From: Sulfurospirillum barnesii SES-3
GTDB lineage: Bacteria > Campylobacterota > Campylobacteria > Campylobacterales > Sulfurospirillaceae
Length of the DNA stretch: 64,000 nt
Assembly: GCF_000265295.1 (NCBI RefSeq)
Contig: NC_018002.1
Coordinates: 1,674,001 to 1,738,000, forward strand
Direction: 5' to 3'
Below the pieces are notes generated by a model that saw only the letters and a program-made list of their open reading frames with translations, made no database searches and was not told the origin of the DNA. Numbering within the stretch: position 1 is the stretch's first letter; every line of letters begins with the position of its first letter. Positions 46,825-57,515 of this stretch are shown piece after piece. The position numbers were made by a program, and so were the translations under genes.

Positions 46825-46897
46825 TGGAGAATAGCGGGATCGAACCGCTGACCTCCTGCGTGCAAAGCAGGCGCTCTCCCAGCTGAGCTAATTCCCC
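46825..46897 (-). tRNA. tRNA-Ala, anticodon TGC
   Basis: The minus strand has acceptor GGGGAAT/ATTCTCC, D-arm GCTC/GAGC, anticodon loop TTTGCAC with TGC, and T-arm GCGG-TTCGATC-CCGC. Discriminator A and an encoded CCA (46824-46822) are present. It lies in the 16S-23S spacer, the usual place. Confidence 0.97.
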
Positions 46898-46901
46898 ATG
46901 G

Positions 46902-46975
46902 TGGGCTTAAGAGGACTCGAACCTCTGACCTTACCCTTATCAGGGGTACGCTCTAACCACCTGAGCTATAAGCCC
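46902..46975 (-). tRNA. tRNA-Ile, anticodon GAT
   Basis: The minus strand has acceptor GGGCTTA/TAAGCCC, D-arm GCTC/GAGC, anticodon stem ACCCC/GGGGT-type (here CCCCT-GATAAGG) with anticodon GAT, and T-loop TTCGAGT. A CCA is encoded (46901-46899). It follows 16S and precedes tRNA-Ala by about 4 bases. Confidence 0.97.
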
Positions 46976-47064
46976 CTTTTTCATTCAATCTCTCAAAACT
47001 AAATAAGCTTCCCTAGACAAGTGCTCGCCGGAGCACCATTGTGAGATAGTGCCCCTATACTCTA

Positions 47065-48575
<1,511 letters not shown>

Positions 48576-48908
48576 GTTGTTCTTTCAACAGATAGCAAAG
48601 CTATCTTAAAGAACCAAACCTAAAGCACAACGCAAAGCGTCGTAAACTTTAATGTCCTTGACATATGAAGTGTTTTCTTCAATGACTTAAAGTATCTCTT
48701 TTTTTTCAAAGAGTTGATAATCTCTTTTTTCGCGTCACTGACTAAGGTCGCTTATTTAGATTTCAAAGATTGAATTTGACATTGTTAAAATGGTAATGAA
48801 CTTGAAGCAAATCCCCTACTTTGGGTACTTCTCTTTAACCCCGTTCTCTCAAACGAGGACGAAATTATATACCCATGTCCCTTAAAAGAAGATTAAAAAA
48901 TGTGGGGG
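48576..48908 (-). promoter_or_regulatory. rRNA operon leader and promoter region
   Basis: This 333-base gap holds no gene. On the minus strand a TATAAT (48869-48864, in GGTATATAATTTCG) lies about 290 bases before 16S and is the best rrn promoter candidate. Nearer 16S is the second copy of the 66-bp boxA/hairpin element. The rest is AT-rich leader without other recognisable features. Confidence 0.55.
48579..48644 (-). repeat. Duplicated rRNA leader element, copy ahead of 16S
   Basis: Matches 46621-46686 with three mismatches. It ends a few bases before the 16S start. Its GTTCTTT/AAAGAAC outer stem and AGATAGC/GCTATCT inner stem are identical in both copies. Confidence 0.8.
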
Positions 48909-49595
48909 CTATAAAATGTGTGTATAACCTGTTTCTGGTTCAATTGCAATGACAATATTTAAAGTCCCATCTGACAAAGTGATACGGCATTGATTTATGA
49001 TTAAACGAGGGAATCCCACATTAATCTCTCCAGCTGGATTGTTATTTGTGATATAACTATTGTATGGTCTTCCTATTTCATCAAATTGAATATGTGTTAT
49101 TCCACCTCGACAACCGCCTGCAAATGTGATAGTTTGAATGCCAAATTGAGTTTTTAAACGCATTTCTTTCATAGATTGTTCATCTTCTACATGTAAAGTA
49201 TTATTATATCCTCCACTAAGATATTGATTTTGATTAAGAGGGTTTCGTGCTAATTCTGTTAAGTTAGGAAGATGTGTATAATTTGGTCTGTCCGAATAAA
49301 TAGAATAAGCCCATTCATTATCATAATTTTTTATGGGTGGTAATACATTTGTGAATGAGAGATTTTGAAAAAATCTTATTTGCCAACGTCCTTGAAACCA
49401 ATTGGCATCATTACTATTGAAATGATTATCCTGCATCGCTAAATGTTGCGTATACCTTATGTGACTCACCACTTGGTCGGCAGCTTCTCGAAGGGGATTG
49501 CGTACAAAGCTTGAGGCTACCATATAAGAAAGAATGCCTACGATAACAATCACGAATACAAGCTCAATCATCGTAAATGCTTTTTTCACGCTCAC
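48909..49595 (-). CDS. Type IV pilin-like (pseudopilin) protein
   Basis: A 228-residue protein with a class III signal: KKAFTMIELVFVIVIVGILSYMVA, where Phe after the cleavage point and Glu at +5 are typical, though Ala rather than Gly is at -1. The mature globular part (about 200 residues) has single cysteines in GGCRGG and NQCRIT that could form a disulfide. It may belong to a type II secretion or pilus-like machine. No other pilus gene is nearby. It lies 7 bases after the GT39-like gene. Confidence 0.82.
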   Translation of the reverse strand: MSVKKAFTMIELVFVIVIVGILSYMVASSFVRNPLREAADQVVSHIRYTQHLAMQDNHFNSNDANWFQGRWQIRFFQNLSFTNVLPPIKNYDNEWAYSIYSDRPNYTHLPNLTELARNPLNQNQYLSGGYNNTLHVEDEQSMKEMRLKTQFGIQTITFAGGCRGGITHIQFDEIGRPYNSYITNNNPAGEINVGFPRLIINQCRITLSDGTLNIVIAIEPETGYTHIL

Positions 49596-49602
49596 CTCTT
49601 TT

Positions 49603-50793
49603 TTATCCTACAGGGTAAAGATAGAATGTTTTGACAGTTTTACCATAATAGGCAATATCAATCTGTTCAAACCCTTCGTCTATCTCTTTTTTACTTGTTA
49701 ATTTATAATCTCCACCTTTTTTGATGGCATAAAATTCCAAACGTAACGCCAGTTTATCATCACGAAGGATAACGTTATTAATACCCCTATTTTTAAGCTC
49801 TTCTGCCAACTCTTTTGCAATATGATAATTCACCGCAAAATGTTTAGATGGATCATCCATAAGAAGATAAAGTGGTTTATGAAAAAAGCTTGCCATAGTA
49901 TTGATAAAAAGAGAACACATTACAAATGTAAAAACCACGGTATGTAACTTACGAAATTCTGGCAATCGTACACGATAACTGTTAAAAAAGACTTTGACCA
50001 TTAAAGGAATAGATAAGACAACAAAAGGTGCAAAATCTTCTAGCAATAAGCGTTGCCTCAAAGAAAGGAGTAAAGAGACTACCAATGAAAAAAATGAGAT
50101 ATACCATAAAAGATTTTTTTCTTCCTTGATCAAAATACGATACATAGAATAAACAAAATAAATGAATAGAAATGGCGAGAAAATCGCTGCATAAACACCT
50201 AATGTATCCACAAAATAGCCTTTTGGTTTTCCACCAGTATCAAATCCATACAGATACATCGAAGCTCCAAATAAGACCAATGTCAAAATAAGCAAGTCCG
50301 TTTTTTGCTTAAAGAGTGCATAACAAAAAAGTGCTACATAAAAAATTGCAAAAGAGTTATCAATAAAAAGTGTTCCTACCAACAGAAGGTGCGAAAGAAC
50401 TTTGTGTTCTTGAAGATAAAGGTAGGTGAACAATAAACTCAAAAATACCACAATGATACTACTATTAACCAATAAAGCAATACTGTTGACTCCTGGCAAA
50501 AGAGCATAAATACTCAGACTCAAAAACCTGTCAATTCTTTGTTTTAAAAAGAGCTTACTGATTTTATAGAGCAAGAGCATTGAGGCTAAATAAAACAAAA
50601 TAAAGGGTAAGCGCAATGCCAAATCATTTTGCCCTAAGAGTTTGGTCGATAAAACTGCCACATAGTGAACCAAAGAGTCACCGTTAAAAAAAATCTGTGC
50701 TTCATCGTAACTAATGGAAAGTACTTGCGTCTCATAGACTAAAAGCGTGCTACTAAAAAGTAGCAAAAAGAGTAAATAAAGTCTCTCTTTCAT
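49603..50793 (-). CDS. GT39-like (dolichyl-phosphate-mannose mannosyltransferase type) membrane protein
   Basis: A 396-residue protein with about ten hydrophobic helices. The N-terminus LLFLLLFSSTLLVYETQVLSISYDEAQIFF has an acidic DE in the first external loop, and LALRLPFILFYLASMLLLYKISKLFL follows, typical of the GT39/ArnT/PMT fold. It may add a sugar from a lipid carrier to a lipid or protein. The acceptor is unknown. It overlaps pabA by 4 bases and precedes the pseudopilin gene. Confidence 0.72.
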   Translation of the reverse strand: MKERLYLLFLLLFSSTLLVYETQVLSISYDEAQIFFNGDSLVHYVAVLSTKLLGQNDLALRLPFILFYLASMLLLYKISKLFLKQRIDRFLSLSIYALLPGVNSIALLVNSSIIVVFLSLLFTYLYLQEHKVLSHLLLVGTLFIDNSFAIFYVALFCYALFKQKTDLLILTLVLFGASMYLYGFDTGGKPKGYFVDTLGVYAAIFSPFLFIYFVYSMYRILIKEEKNLLWYISFFSLVVSLLLSLRQRLLLEDFAPFVVLSIPLMVKVFFNSYRVRLPEFRKLHTVVFTFVMCSLFINTMASFFHKPLYLLMDDPSKHFAVNYHIAKELAEELKNRGINNVILRDDKLALRLEFYAIKKGGDYKLTSKKEIDEGFEQIDIAYYGKTVKTFYLYPVG

Positions 50794-51359
50794 AGTTTTA
50801 AAAAATTATTTAAAATAGCATGACCGTGTTCACTCAAAATGGATTCTGGGTGAAACTGCACACCATAAATGGGTTGATCTTTGATTTGAAGTGCCATAAT
50901 TTCGTGGTCATCGGTACTATATGCTGTAGGGATAACACATGCTGGAAGATTATCTTGCTCAACAATAAGTGAATGATACCGTGTGGTGGTAAAGGATTCA
51001 GGTAATCCATTAAAAAGGCAACTGTTTTGAAGCTGTTTGGTTGTAGAGGTTTTCCCATGCATCATACGTTGTGCCCGTACAACTTTTCCACCATAGGCCT
51101 GAGCGATAGCTTGATGACCTAAGCAAATACCCAAAATAGGAATTTTCCCGCCAAAATGTTTAATCACTTCCAAACTCACCCCTGCTTCATTAGGCGTCGC
51201 AGGACCTGGAGAGATAATAATTTTTTCTGGGTGTAACGCTTCTATCTCTTCAACACTCAGTTCATCATTGCGAATGACTTTTAAATCTGCACCAAGTTCC
51301 AGGCAATATTGCACGATGTTATAGGTGAAACTGTCATAATTGTCTATCATTAAAACCAT
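50790..51359 (-). CDS. pabA: Glutamine amidotransferase component of aminodeoxychorismate/anthranilate synthase
   Basis: A 189-residue class I glutaminase that feeds ammonia to PabB or TrpE. It has MIDNYDSFTYNIVQY, IISPGPATPNEAG, LGICLGHQAIA with the nucleophile Cys, and YGVQFHPESI with the catalytic His and Glu. It is not next to trpE, and pabB in this window lacks its own glutaminase, so pabA is the likelier role. It may serve both enzymes. Confidence 0.87.
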   Translation of the reverse strand: MVLMIDNYDSFTYNIVQYCLELGADLKVIRNDELSVEEIEALHPEKIIISPGPATPNEAGVSLEVIKHFGGKIPILGICLGHQAIAQAYGGKVVRAQRMMHGKTSTTKQLQNSCLFNGLPESFTTTRYHSLIVEQDNLPACVIPTAYSTDDHEIMALQIKDQPIYGVQFHPESILSEHGHAILNNFLKL

Positions 51360-51399
51360 AATGCTTATCCTTGCACGCTACTTTTACATGTAAAGGATG

Positions 51400-51405
51400 A
51401 TTGTA
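51400..51405 (-). promoter_or_regulatory. Candidate -10 element for pabA
   Basis: On the minus strand TACAAT in TTGCTACAATCATCC lies about 40 bases before the pabA ATG. A TTTACATGTAAA copy (51383-51394) covers the expected transcription start. Confidence 0.4.
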
Positions 51406-51491
51406 GCAATTTTTGCGTTGTTTTTTAATTAAGTCTTCACAGAGTCTTATGTGAAAATACACCATTTAAAACCCATTAAAGAAAATAGAGA

Positions 51492-51497
51492 TATACT
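51492..51497 (+). promoter_or_regulatory. Candidate -10 element for the hybrid kinase gene
   Basis: TATACT in AGAGATATACTTTTT lies 59 bases before the preferred ATG at 51556. One mismatch to the consensus. Confidence 0.35.
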
Positions 51498-51555
51498 TTT
51501 TTTTAACGAGAGTTCCTAATAAACTCATGATACCTTTTTTTAAGGTTTGAACACT

Positions 51556-53409
51556 ATGCGCAAATGGCTTACATCGGTTTTTCTCCTTGCCTTTCTGCTT
51601 TTTGCAACCTTGGGTTGTATGATGCCAATACAAATACATGCTGCACTGTTCTATGGAAGCTATGAAAATAAATTGAGCTTGATTTTTTTAATCTTTGTCT
51701 TGGTATGTGGTTTTGTTTTTTATCGCTTAAAACGAGCACTTCGTAAACGAACACTGGGTGAAAAAAAAGCAAAACGCTCACATGAGCGACTCCAAAGGAC
51801 AATGGAAGAGCTTAATACTGCCATTCAAAAAACAGCCGATGCCCACCAAATCAAAAGTCAATTTCTAGCCAATATGAGCCATGAGTTGAAAACACCCATG
51901 AACACCATTATTGGTATGGGGGAGCTTTTGGTGCACAAAAAACTACCTGAAAAAGAGCATCGTTGTCTTACCAAAATGGTCGAGTCTGCACACCATTTAA
52001 TGAATATTATTAACGATATTCTTGATTTTTCTAAAATTGAAGCAAACAGTATGGAGCTAAAATCTGTTCCTTTCCAATTAGAAAAGTTGGTACTTTCCAT
52101 CAGTGAATTTTTTCGTTTACGTGCGCAACAAAAAGGTCTAGACTTTTTAATTGACCTTAGCAATACCCATGCACAACGCTATAGAGGCGACCCCAAACGA
52201 CTGAAACAAGTTCTATTTAACCTTCTCTCCAATGCCGTTAAATTTACCAATAAAGGCGAAATTCTTTTAAAAGCCAAGGCTTTACAAAAAGAAGATGGCA
52301 AACAAATTGTACGTTTTGAGATTAAAGATACAGGCATAGGCATTCAAAGTGATCAGGCAATGAACCTTTTTAATGCCTTTTCGCAAGCGGATATGTCCAC
52401 AACACGTCATTACGAGGGCGTGGGGCTGGGGCTTAGTATTGCACAAGGGTTGGTGTTAATGATGGGTGGGAGTATTCAGTGTGAAAGCGTTTATGGAAAA
52501 GGAAGTACGTTTTGGTTTGAAATTCCCCTGCCTTTTGATCACTCTATCACTCTACCAAAACCATCAGCCAAACTCTCTTCTTTGCGGATCTTACTGGTTG
52601 ATACCAATGAAACAGCGCTTGAGATTCTTGCTCAAATTTTAAGTGACTTAGGTGTTCTTAGCATTACATGTAAAAATGTCAAAGAGGCGTTAACCCTTTT
52701 AGAGAGTCACTTTCATGTCAATGCGGTTATTATGAGCTATTCCAGTGAAACACCAGAGACTTTAAATCTATTTCATACCATTAAACATCGATTTTGGAAT
52801 AAAATTCCTTCCATTTTACTGACACATACGCATGACAAGGAAGCATTGCTCTCAAAATTAGGAACACGTAAACCTTATAAAATTCTCTCAAAACCTATTA
52901 CTTCCTCTATTCTTTTAGAAACGCTACTAGAACTTAGTGAATACTCTTTTATTGAAAAATCCCTTCCCAAAACAGCTTCCACAGTTTTACATCAATTAGC
53001 TGTTTTAAAAACCATTCAAGATAACACTGTTAAAGAAAATATGGCGTATGAAATTTTTGAAGCAGAGGGTATTCATACACACTATGCACTTGAAGCACTA
53101 GGAGGTAAACGCTCCTTTTACCATGAACTCTTAAATATTTTTGCGACTGAATATACCTATTTTAAACAAGAGTACGAAGCTTTAGTTTTAGCAAAAGATA
53201 CCATTGCTATCAAACGTATGTGCCATACCTTAAAAGGGATGAGTGCCACACTGGGGATGGAAGACCTTTGTACTTTAGCACAATACGCAGAGTGTTTAGA
53301 GCATCCTCTAACACATAATTCTGAGCTACTTCAAGAAATGGCTAGTACGATAGAACGCTATATTTTAATGATTCGTGCGCTACATACCGCTTTACATGTA
53401 AACCAATAA
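51556..53409 (+). CDS. Hybrid histidine kinase with degenerate receiver and C-terminal HPt domain
   Basis: About 617 residues. Two N-terminal membrane helices with a very short loop give little sensor domain. A coiled coil leads to HisKA (QFLANMSHELKTPMNT, His near 109), then HATPase (LFNLLSNAVKFTNKGE, DTGIGI, GVGLGLSI). The receiver (about 345-460) starts ILLVDTNE, but the usual phosphoacceptor position reads VIMSYSS with no Asp. A C-terminal HPt has CHTLKGMSATLG, His near 557. The ATG at 51556 is preferred to the TTG at 51547, as AAGG lies 10 bases ahead. Orphan: no regulator gene adjoins it. Confidence 0.88.
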   Translation: MRKWLTSVFLLAFLLFATLGCMMPIQIHAALFYGSYENKLSLIFLIFVLVCGFVFYRLKRALRKRTLGEKKAKRSHERLQRTMEELNTAIQKTADAHQIKSQFLANMSHELKTPMNTIIGMGELLVHKKLPEKEHRCLTKMVESAHHLMNIINDILDFSKIEANSMELKSVPFQLEKLVLSISEFFRLRAQQKGLDFLIDLSNTHAQRYRGDPKRLKQVLFNLLSNAVKFTNKGEILLKAKALQKEDGKQIVRFEIKDTGIGIQSDQAMNLFNAFSQADMSTTRHYEGVGLGLSIAQGLVLMMGGSIQCESVYGKGSTFWFEIPLPFDHSITLPKPSAKLSSLRILLVDTNETALEILAQILSDLGVLSITCKNVKEALTLLESHFHVNAVIMSYSSETPETLNLFHTIKHRFWNKIPSILLTHTHDKEALLSKLGTRKPYKILSKPITSSILLETLLELSEYSFIEKSLPKTASTVLHQLAVLKTIQDNTVKENMAYEIFEAEGIHTHYALEALGGKRSFYHELLNIFATEYTYFKQEYEALVLAKDTIAIKRMCHTLKGMSATLGMEDLCTLAQYAECLEHPLTHNSELLQEMASTIERYILMIRALHTALHVNQ

Positions 53410-53416
53410 AGCCTTA

Positions 53417-54589
53417 CTATGACAATGACTTGTGCAAGTTAAAAAGTAGAAAAAACATAGCACCAGCAAAGAGTGAAAGCAAAATAACAAAGCTATTCCA
53501 CCCCAAATATTCAAAAAAGACGCCAGGGGCAAAAGTACCAATGGTTCCTCCTAAATAATAAAAGGAAAGATAAAGGCCACTGGAAATAGCACGTTTTTCC
53601 TGTGCTAGTTTACTAATAAGTCCTGAAGCAACCGAATGAATAATAAAAAATCCAGCACACACGACAAACATTCCTGCAAACATAATCGTATAGTTGTTCA
53701 TATGAAACAGTTGCAAACCTAAAAGATAAATCAATAAACCAATCCCAATTGTTTTCACTTCATTACCAAAAAAACGAATAATCGACAAAATACGAATAGA
53801 AATGATAAAGCCTACAATATACCCTGCATACATCATACCAACTTTTCCATAACTGACATCAGAACTAAATGTGCGTAACTGAAAAGGGAGAAAATTTAAC
53901 AACGCTTGAAAAACAAAAAAGATAAAAAACATTAAAACAAAAATGGTTAAAAAGGTTTTATTTTTGCACACATCAATGACTTGTGCTAATTTTGGCTTTA
54001 CAAAATCAACCTTTATCTCCTCGCTTAAAAAGCTCAAAGCCCCATACATCACAATAAGTGCTAACCCCAAAACAATAAAAAAGGGTCGCCAACCAAAAAC
54101 ATCACTCATCGCCCCTGAAAATAAGCGCCCAAAAAATCCCCCTAAAATCGTCGCTCCAATATAATATCCCATGGATTGCTGAACCCTATCTTTAGGTGCC
54201 ATAAAACCAATGTAGCTCATAAGGGAGGTTAAAATCGCAGGAATCAAAAGCCCTTGCAAGGCTCGAATTCCTACCAAAAGAGGATATGTATTGCTCCATC
54301 CAAATAAAAGCTCTAAAAGTCCCAAAAGTAAAACAGCATTTCTCAAAAAGCGCTTTGTCGAAAATGTCTCCAAAATATAACCGTAAAAAACAGGTGCAAA
54401 GCCTAGTGGCAACATGATTACCGTTGTAAACATAACTGCTTCAAAACGGCTTAGACTAAATTCATTTTCAAAAAGGGGTTGAATGGGTTGGGCAGCATAT
54501 AAAGAGCACAGCGTCAGCATCGTGCAAACGTACACAATGAGACGCTGTTGTTTCAGAAAAAAAGCGTGAAAGTTATTTGTACTTATCAA
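53417..54589 (-). CDS. Major facilitator superfamily transporter
   Basis: About 390 residues and 12 predicted helices. Visible are LYAAQPIQPLFENEF at the N-terminus, GRLFSGAMSDVFGWRPFFIVLG near the centre of the first half, and a second half that starts FLTIFVLMFFIFFVFQALL. The family exports drugs or metabolites; the Yfkf/YnfM-like YAAQPIQP start suggests an arabinose-efflux-like exporter. The reading frame is open to 54736, but that would overlap the phosphoribosyltransferase gene by 164 bases. I take the TTG at 54589; a GTG further in is also possible. Confidence 0.75.
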   Translation of the reverse strand: MISTNNFHAFFLKQQRLIVYVCTMLTLCSLYAAQPIQPLFENEFSLSRFEAVMFTTVIMLPLGFAPVFYGYILETFSTKRFLRNAVLLLGLLELLFGWSNTYPLLVGIRALQGLLIPAILTSLMSYIGFMAPKDRVQQSMGYYIGATILGGFFGRLFSGAMSDVFGWRPFFIVLGLALIVMYGALSFLSEEIKVDFVKPKLAQVIDVCKNKTFLTIFVLMFFIFFVFQALLNFLPFQLRTFSSDVSYGKVGMMYAGYIVGFIISIRILSIIRFFGNEVKTIGIGLLIYLLGLQLFHMNNYTIMFAGMFVVCAGFFIIHSVASGLISKLAQEKRAISSGLYLSFYYLGGTIGTFAPGVFFEYLGWNSFVILLSLFAGAMFFLLFNLHKSLS

Positions 54590-55022
54590 TCTGGAAATCC
54601 CAGAAAAACTCAATCCACTCTGTTGCCTCACGAGCAGCAAAATCAGGACGTACAAGTGCTTTTTCTTTATAAAAAACCGAAGCAACTTTGAGCTCAACAT
54701 CAGGGTATTTTTCGCCCAACACACGTTTAATCTCAATCATCGTTTCACCACTGTCAATAATATCATCCACAATTACCACACGTTTAGCTTTACTAAGATC
54801 AGGAATATTAAAAATATTAATCGTATCAAGCTTATGCGTCTCTTCATAATGAATGGAGTTGATAGAATAAAGAGCTCTCATCTCCAACGCTTCTGAGAGG
54901 AAATGCCCTAAAGTCATACCTCCACGGGCTACCGCTAAAATAACATCAGGCGCATAAGGCTTGATTTCCTTGGCTAAATGATTTACATCAACTTTAAATT
55001 CTTCATAACTGTAATAACGCAA
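54573..55022 (-). CDS. Purine phosphoribosyltransferase (Gpt/XGPRT-like)
   Basis: A 149-residue type I phosphoribosyltransferase. The PRPP-binding loop is RVVIVDDIIDSGETM near residue 80, and AVARGGMTLGHFLSEAL is the N-terminal loop. The length and the ARGGM segment suggest xanthine-guanine phosphoribosyltransferase. It lies one base after the NCS2 permease gene, so uptake and phosphoribosylation of a purine are likely linked. Confidence 0.85.
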   Translation of the reverse strand: MRYYSYEEFKVDVNHLAKEIKPYAPDVILAVARGGMTLGHFLSEALEMRALYSINSIHYEETHKLDTINIFNIPDLSKAKRVVIVDDIIDSGETMIEIKRVLGEKYPDVELKVASVFYKEKALVRPDFAAREATEWIEFFWDFQIDKYK

Positions 55023-55023
55023 A

Positions 55024-56313
55024 TTAATGTCCTTCCTGTACGATAAATACGATTAAACTAATCGCTGCTAAAAATACAATACCAATATTAATATCTTTGT
55101 ACTCTTTCTTAATCAATTTTATCACCAAATAGGAGATAAGCCCAAAGGCTAAACCATTCGTAATCGAAAATGTTAAGGGCATCATCACCACAATTAAAAA
55201 GGTCGAAACGGCAATCGCTGTATCTTTAAAATTAACATGGGAAAGTTCACTAAACATCAAAACCCCTACCATAACCAATACAGGATAAATAGCATTTTCA
55301 GGAATGGCTTTAAACAGAGGCATCATAAACAGCGTTAAGATAAAAAAGAGTCCTGTTGCCACAGCCGTTAAACCAGTACGCCCACCCTCTTCTACACCGC
55401 TCGCACTTTCAACAAAAGCTGTCGTTGTTGAAAGTCCAAAAAGAGTACCAGCGACTGTTGCAGCAGCATCGACTTCTAAGGTTTTTTGCAGTTCTTTACC
55501 ATCGTCTTTAAAAATACCCGCACGATACCCAACGCCTGCTAGTGTACCAATGGAATCAAACAAATCGGTAATTAAGAAGGTGATAATCACAGGTAAAAGC
55601 GCTAATGAAAAAGCAGAGACAATATCAAGTTGCATAAAAATAGGTGAGATAGAGGAAGGCATTGAGAAAAATTCTGTTGGATACGCCCCGATACCAAAAA
55701 CCCATCCCACAATAGAGGTGAAAAATACCGCTAAAATAAACGCTCCTTTAAGCTTCCATGAGTACAAAGCGAAAACCAAAATAAGTCCTAAAACACCTAA
55801 TAAAACATTAGGATCTTTAAAATTTCCCACCCCAACTAATACAGCAGGATTTGCTACAATCATTCCCATACTTTTTAATCCAATAAAGGCAATAAATGTT
55901 CCAATACCCGCACTAATCGCTCGTCTTAAATCTTGGGGAACACTTTTCATAATCCACACACGAAATTGTGTAAAAGAGAGAATGACAAACAAAAGACCTG
56001 AGAGAAAAACAACACCCAAAGCAGTCTGCCATGGCACTTTCATTCCCAAAACCAATCCAAAGGTAAAGTAAGCATTAAGCCCCATGCCCACACTCATAGC
56101 AATAGGCGTGTTTGCCCAAAGCCCGTTTAAAACCGTTGATAAAATTGTAATGAGCGCCGTTGCAGTAATGAGCGCATCCATAGGCATGCCTGTTTTGCTC
56201 ATAATAATCGCATTTACAGGCACAATGTACATCATCGTTAAGAAGATGGTAAACCCAGCGGTTACTTCCGTTTTCACGTTGGTACCGTGTTCTTTCAGTT
56301 TAAAAAAGTCCAA
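55024..56313 (-). CDS. NCS2-family purine permease (AzgA-like)
   Basis: A 429-residue transporter with about 13 helices. The N-terminus MDFFKLKEHGTNVKTEVTAGFTIFLTMMYIVPVNA shows the AzgA-type start in parts, and TALGVVFLSGLLFVILS, LFDSIGTLAGVGYRAG and GLSTTTAFVESASGVEEGGRTGLTAV are the signature motifs. This group imports guanine, hypoxanthine or adenine. The pairing with a Gpt-like gene supports guanine or xanthine. The start is normal and the gap to mqnE is 18 bases. Confidence 0.9.
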   Translation of the reverse strand: MDFFKLKEHGTNVKTEVTAGFTIFLTMMYIVPVNAIIMSKTGMPMDALITATALITILSTVLNGLWANTPIAMSVGMGLNAYFTFGLVLGMKVPWQTALGVVFLSGLLFVILSFTQFRVWIMKSVPQDLRRAISAGIGTFIAFIGLKSMGMIVANPAVLVGVGNFKDPNVLLGVLGLILVFALYSWKLKGAFILAVFFTSIVGWVFGIGAYPTEFFSMPSSISPIFMQLDIVSAFSLALLPVIITFLITDLFDSIGTLAGVGYRAGIFKDDGKELQKTLEVDAAATVAGTLFGLSTTTAFVESASGVEEGGRTGLTAVATGLFFILTLFMMPLFKAIPENAIYPVLVMVGVLMFSELSHVNFKDTAIAVSTFLIVVMMPLTFSITNGLAFGLISYLVIKLIKKEYKDINIGIVFLAAISLIVFIVQEGH

Positions 56314-56331
56314 GCCTTATCCTTTTAAAAG

Positions 56332-57396
56332 TTAATATATTTTGCGTTCATTGTAGAGGCTATCACGCTCTACAGGGGTAAAACCACTGGTTTGAATGAG
56401 CTCCAAAATACTCTGTAACCCAAGCCCTTTTGCACTCTTAGCTCCTGCTGCGGATTGGATGGATTCAACTTCAATGGTTCCATCCAAATCATCCGCACCA
56501 TACTCCATGGCGACAAGGGCTAAATTGATGGTTGATGTCGCCCAATATGCTTTAATATGGTCGATATTATCCAACATCAAACGGCTAATTGCAAACGTTT
56601 TTAAAATCTCCGTGGAACTTAAAAAATCTTTTACATGTAAATAGTTATTGTCTCGTTGATACACCAATGGAATAAATGCATTAAAACCACCCGTTTTATC
56701 TTGCAAATCACGAAGCCTGAGCATATGGTCGATACGATGTTCACGTTTTTCCACATGTCCAAAAAGCATGGTAGCATTCGACTCTTTGCCTCTTTTATGC
56801 CACAATTCATGTATGTGCAACCACTCTTCTGAGCTCACTTTGCCCTTACAGATATACTCACGCACCGCTTCATCAAAAATCTCCGCACCGCCTCCTGGCA
56901 TCGAATCCACACCGTGTTCTATCATCTTCTCAATGACCTCATCAAAACTCAGCCCATACTCTGTTGCTAAAAAGTTAATCTCCGCAGCGGTCAGTGCCTT
57001 TACATGTAAAAAGGGAAAACGCTCTTTAATTTTTGAGAAAACTTCCAAATACCACTCTAAACCTGTTGCAGGGTTGTGTGCTGAGACGATGTGTACCTCG
57101 GTAATAGCACTGTGTTTGAGTGAGTTTTCCAGCGCACTTAAAATCTCTTCGTGGCTCATAGTGTAAGGATTGGGATTTTTTCGATTGGCAGAAAAGGCGC
57201 AAAATTTACAGACGTCTTTGCAGATATTGGTGGGGTTAATATGTCGATTGACATTAAAAAAGACTTTGTTGCCATGAAGCGCACGTCTTCTTTTATTGGC
57301 GTACTGACCCAGTGTAAAAAGGTCTAAATCATACAGCGCAATGCCATCTTCAAGGCTCAGTCTTTCATTGTTTTCTAGTTTTTCAATCAGTGTCAT
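56332..57396 (-). CDS. mqnE: Aminofutalosine synthase
   Basis: A radical SAM enzyme of 354 residues in the futalosine menaquinone pathway; it joins a chorismate-derived enolpyruvate to SAM-derived adenosine. The cluster motif is CKDVCKFCAFS (CxxxCxxC), then ITEVHIVSAHNP, KALTAAEINFLA, GVDSMPGGGAEIFDEAVR and KESNATMLFGHVE, which fit MqnE better than MqnC. Two TTTACATGTAAA copies (56630 and 56999) encode LHVK. Confidence 0.92.
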   Translation of the reverse strand: MTLIEKLENNERLSLEDGIALYDLDLFTLGQYANKRRRALHGNKVFFNVNRHINPTNICKDVCKFCAFSANRKNPNPYTMSHEEILSALENSLKHSAITEVHIVSAHNPATGLEWYLEVFSKIKERFPFLHVKALTAAEINFLATEYGLSFDEVIEKMIEHGVDSMPGGGAEIFDEAVREYICKGKVSSEEWLHIHELWHKRGKESNATMLFGHVEKREHRIDHMLRLRDLQDKTGGFNAFIPLVYQRDNNYLHVKDFLSSTEILKTFAISRLMLDNIDHIKAYWATSTINLALVAMEYGADDLDGTIEVESIQSAAGAKSAKGLGLQSILELIQTSGFTPVERDSLYNERKIY

Positions 57397-57491
57397 GCTG
57401 TGCTTTCAATAAGAAATAAAGAAAGATTTTAGCCATTTTTTTTATAAAGAGAGGTTAAAGTAAAATGCTACTCATCTTAAATGTTCTTAGC

Positions 57492-57497
57492 TATAAT
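57492..57497 (+). promoter_or_regulatory. Candidate -10 element for the DUF350 gene
   Basis: TATAAT in CTTAGCTATAATATGC. Transcription would begin near 57504, which rules out the in-frame ATG at 57465 and favours the ATG at 57516. Confidence 0.6.
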
Positions 57498-57515
57498 ATG
57501 CAAAAAGGCTACACC

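Noticed and set aside
54590-54736. N-terminal extension of the MFS transporter
   Set aside because: It would overlap the phosphoribosyltransferase gene by 164 bases and is not like any MFS N-terminus.
55304-56071. 255-codon plus-strand frame
   Set aside because: It mirrors the NCS2 permease gene on the other strand, is rich in Ser, Pro, Lys and Ala and has no recognisable domain.
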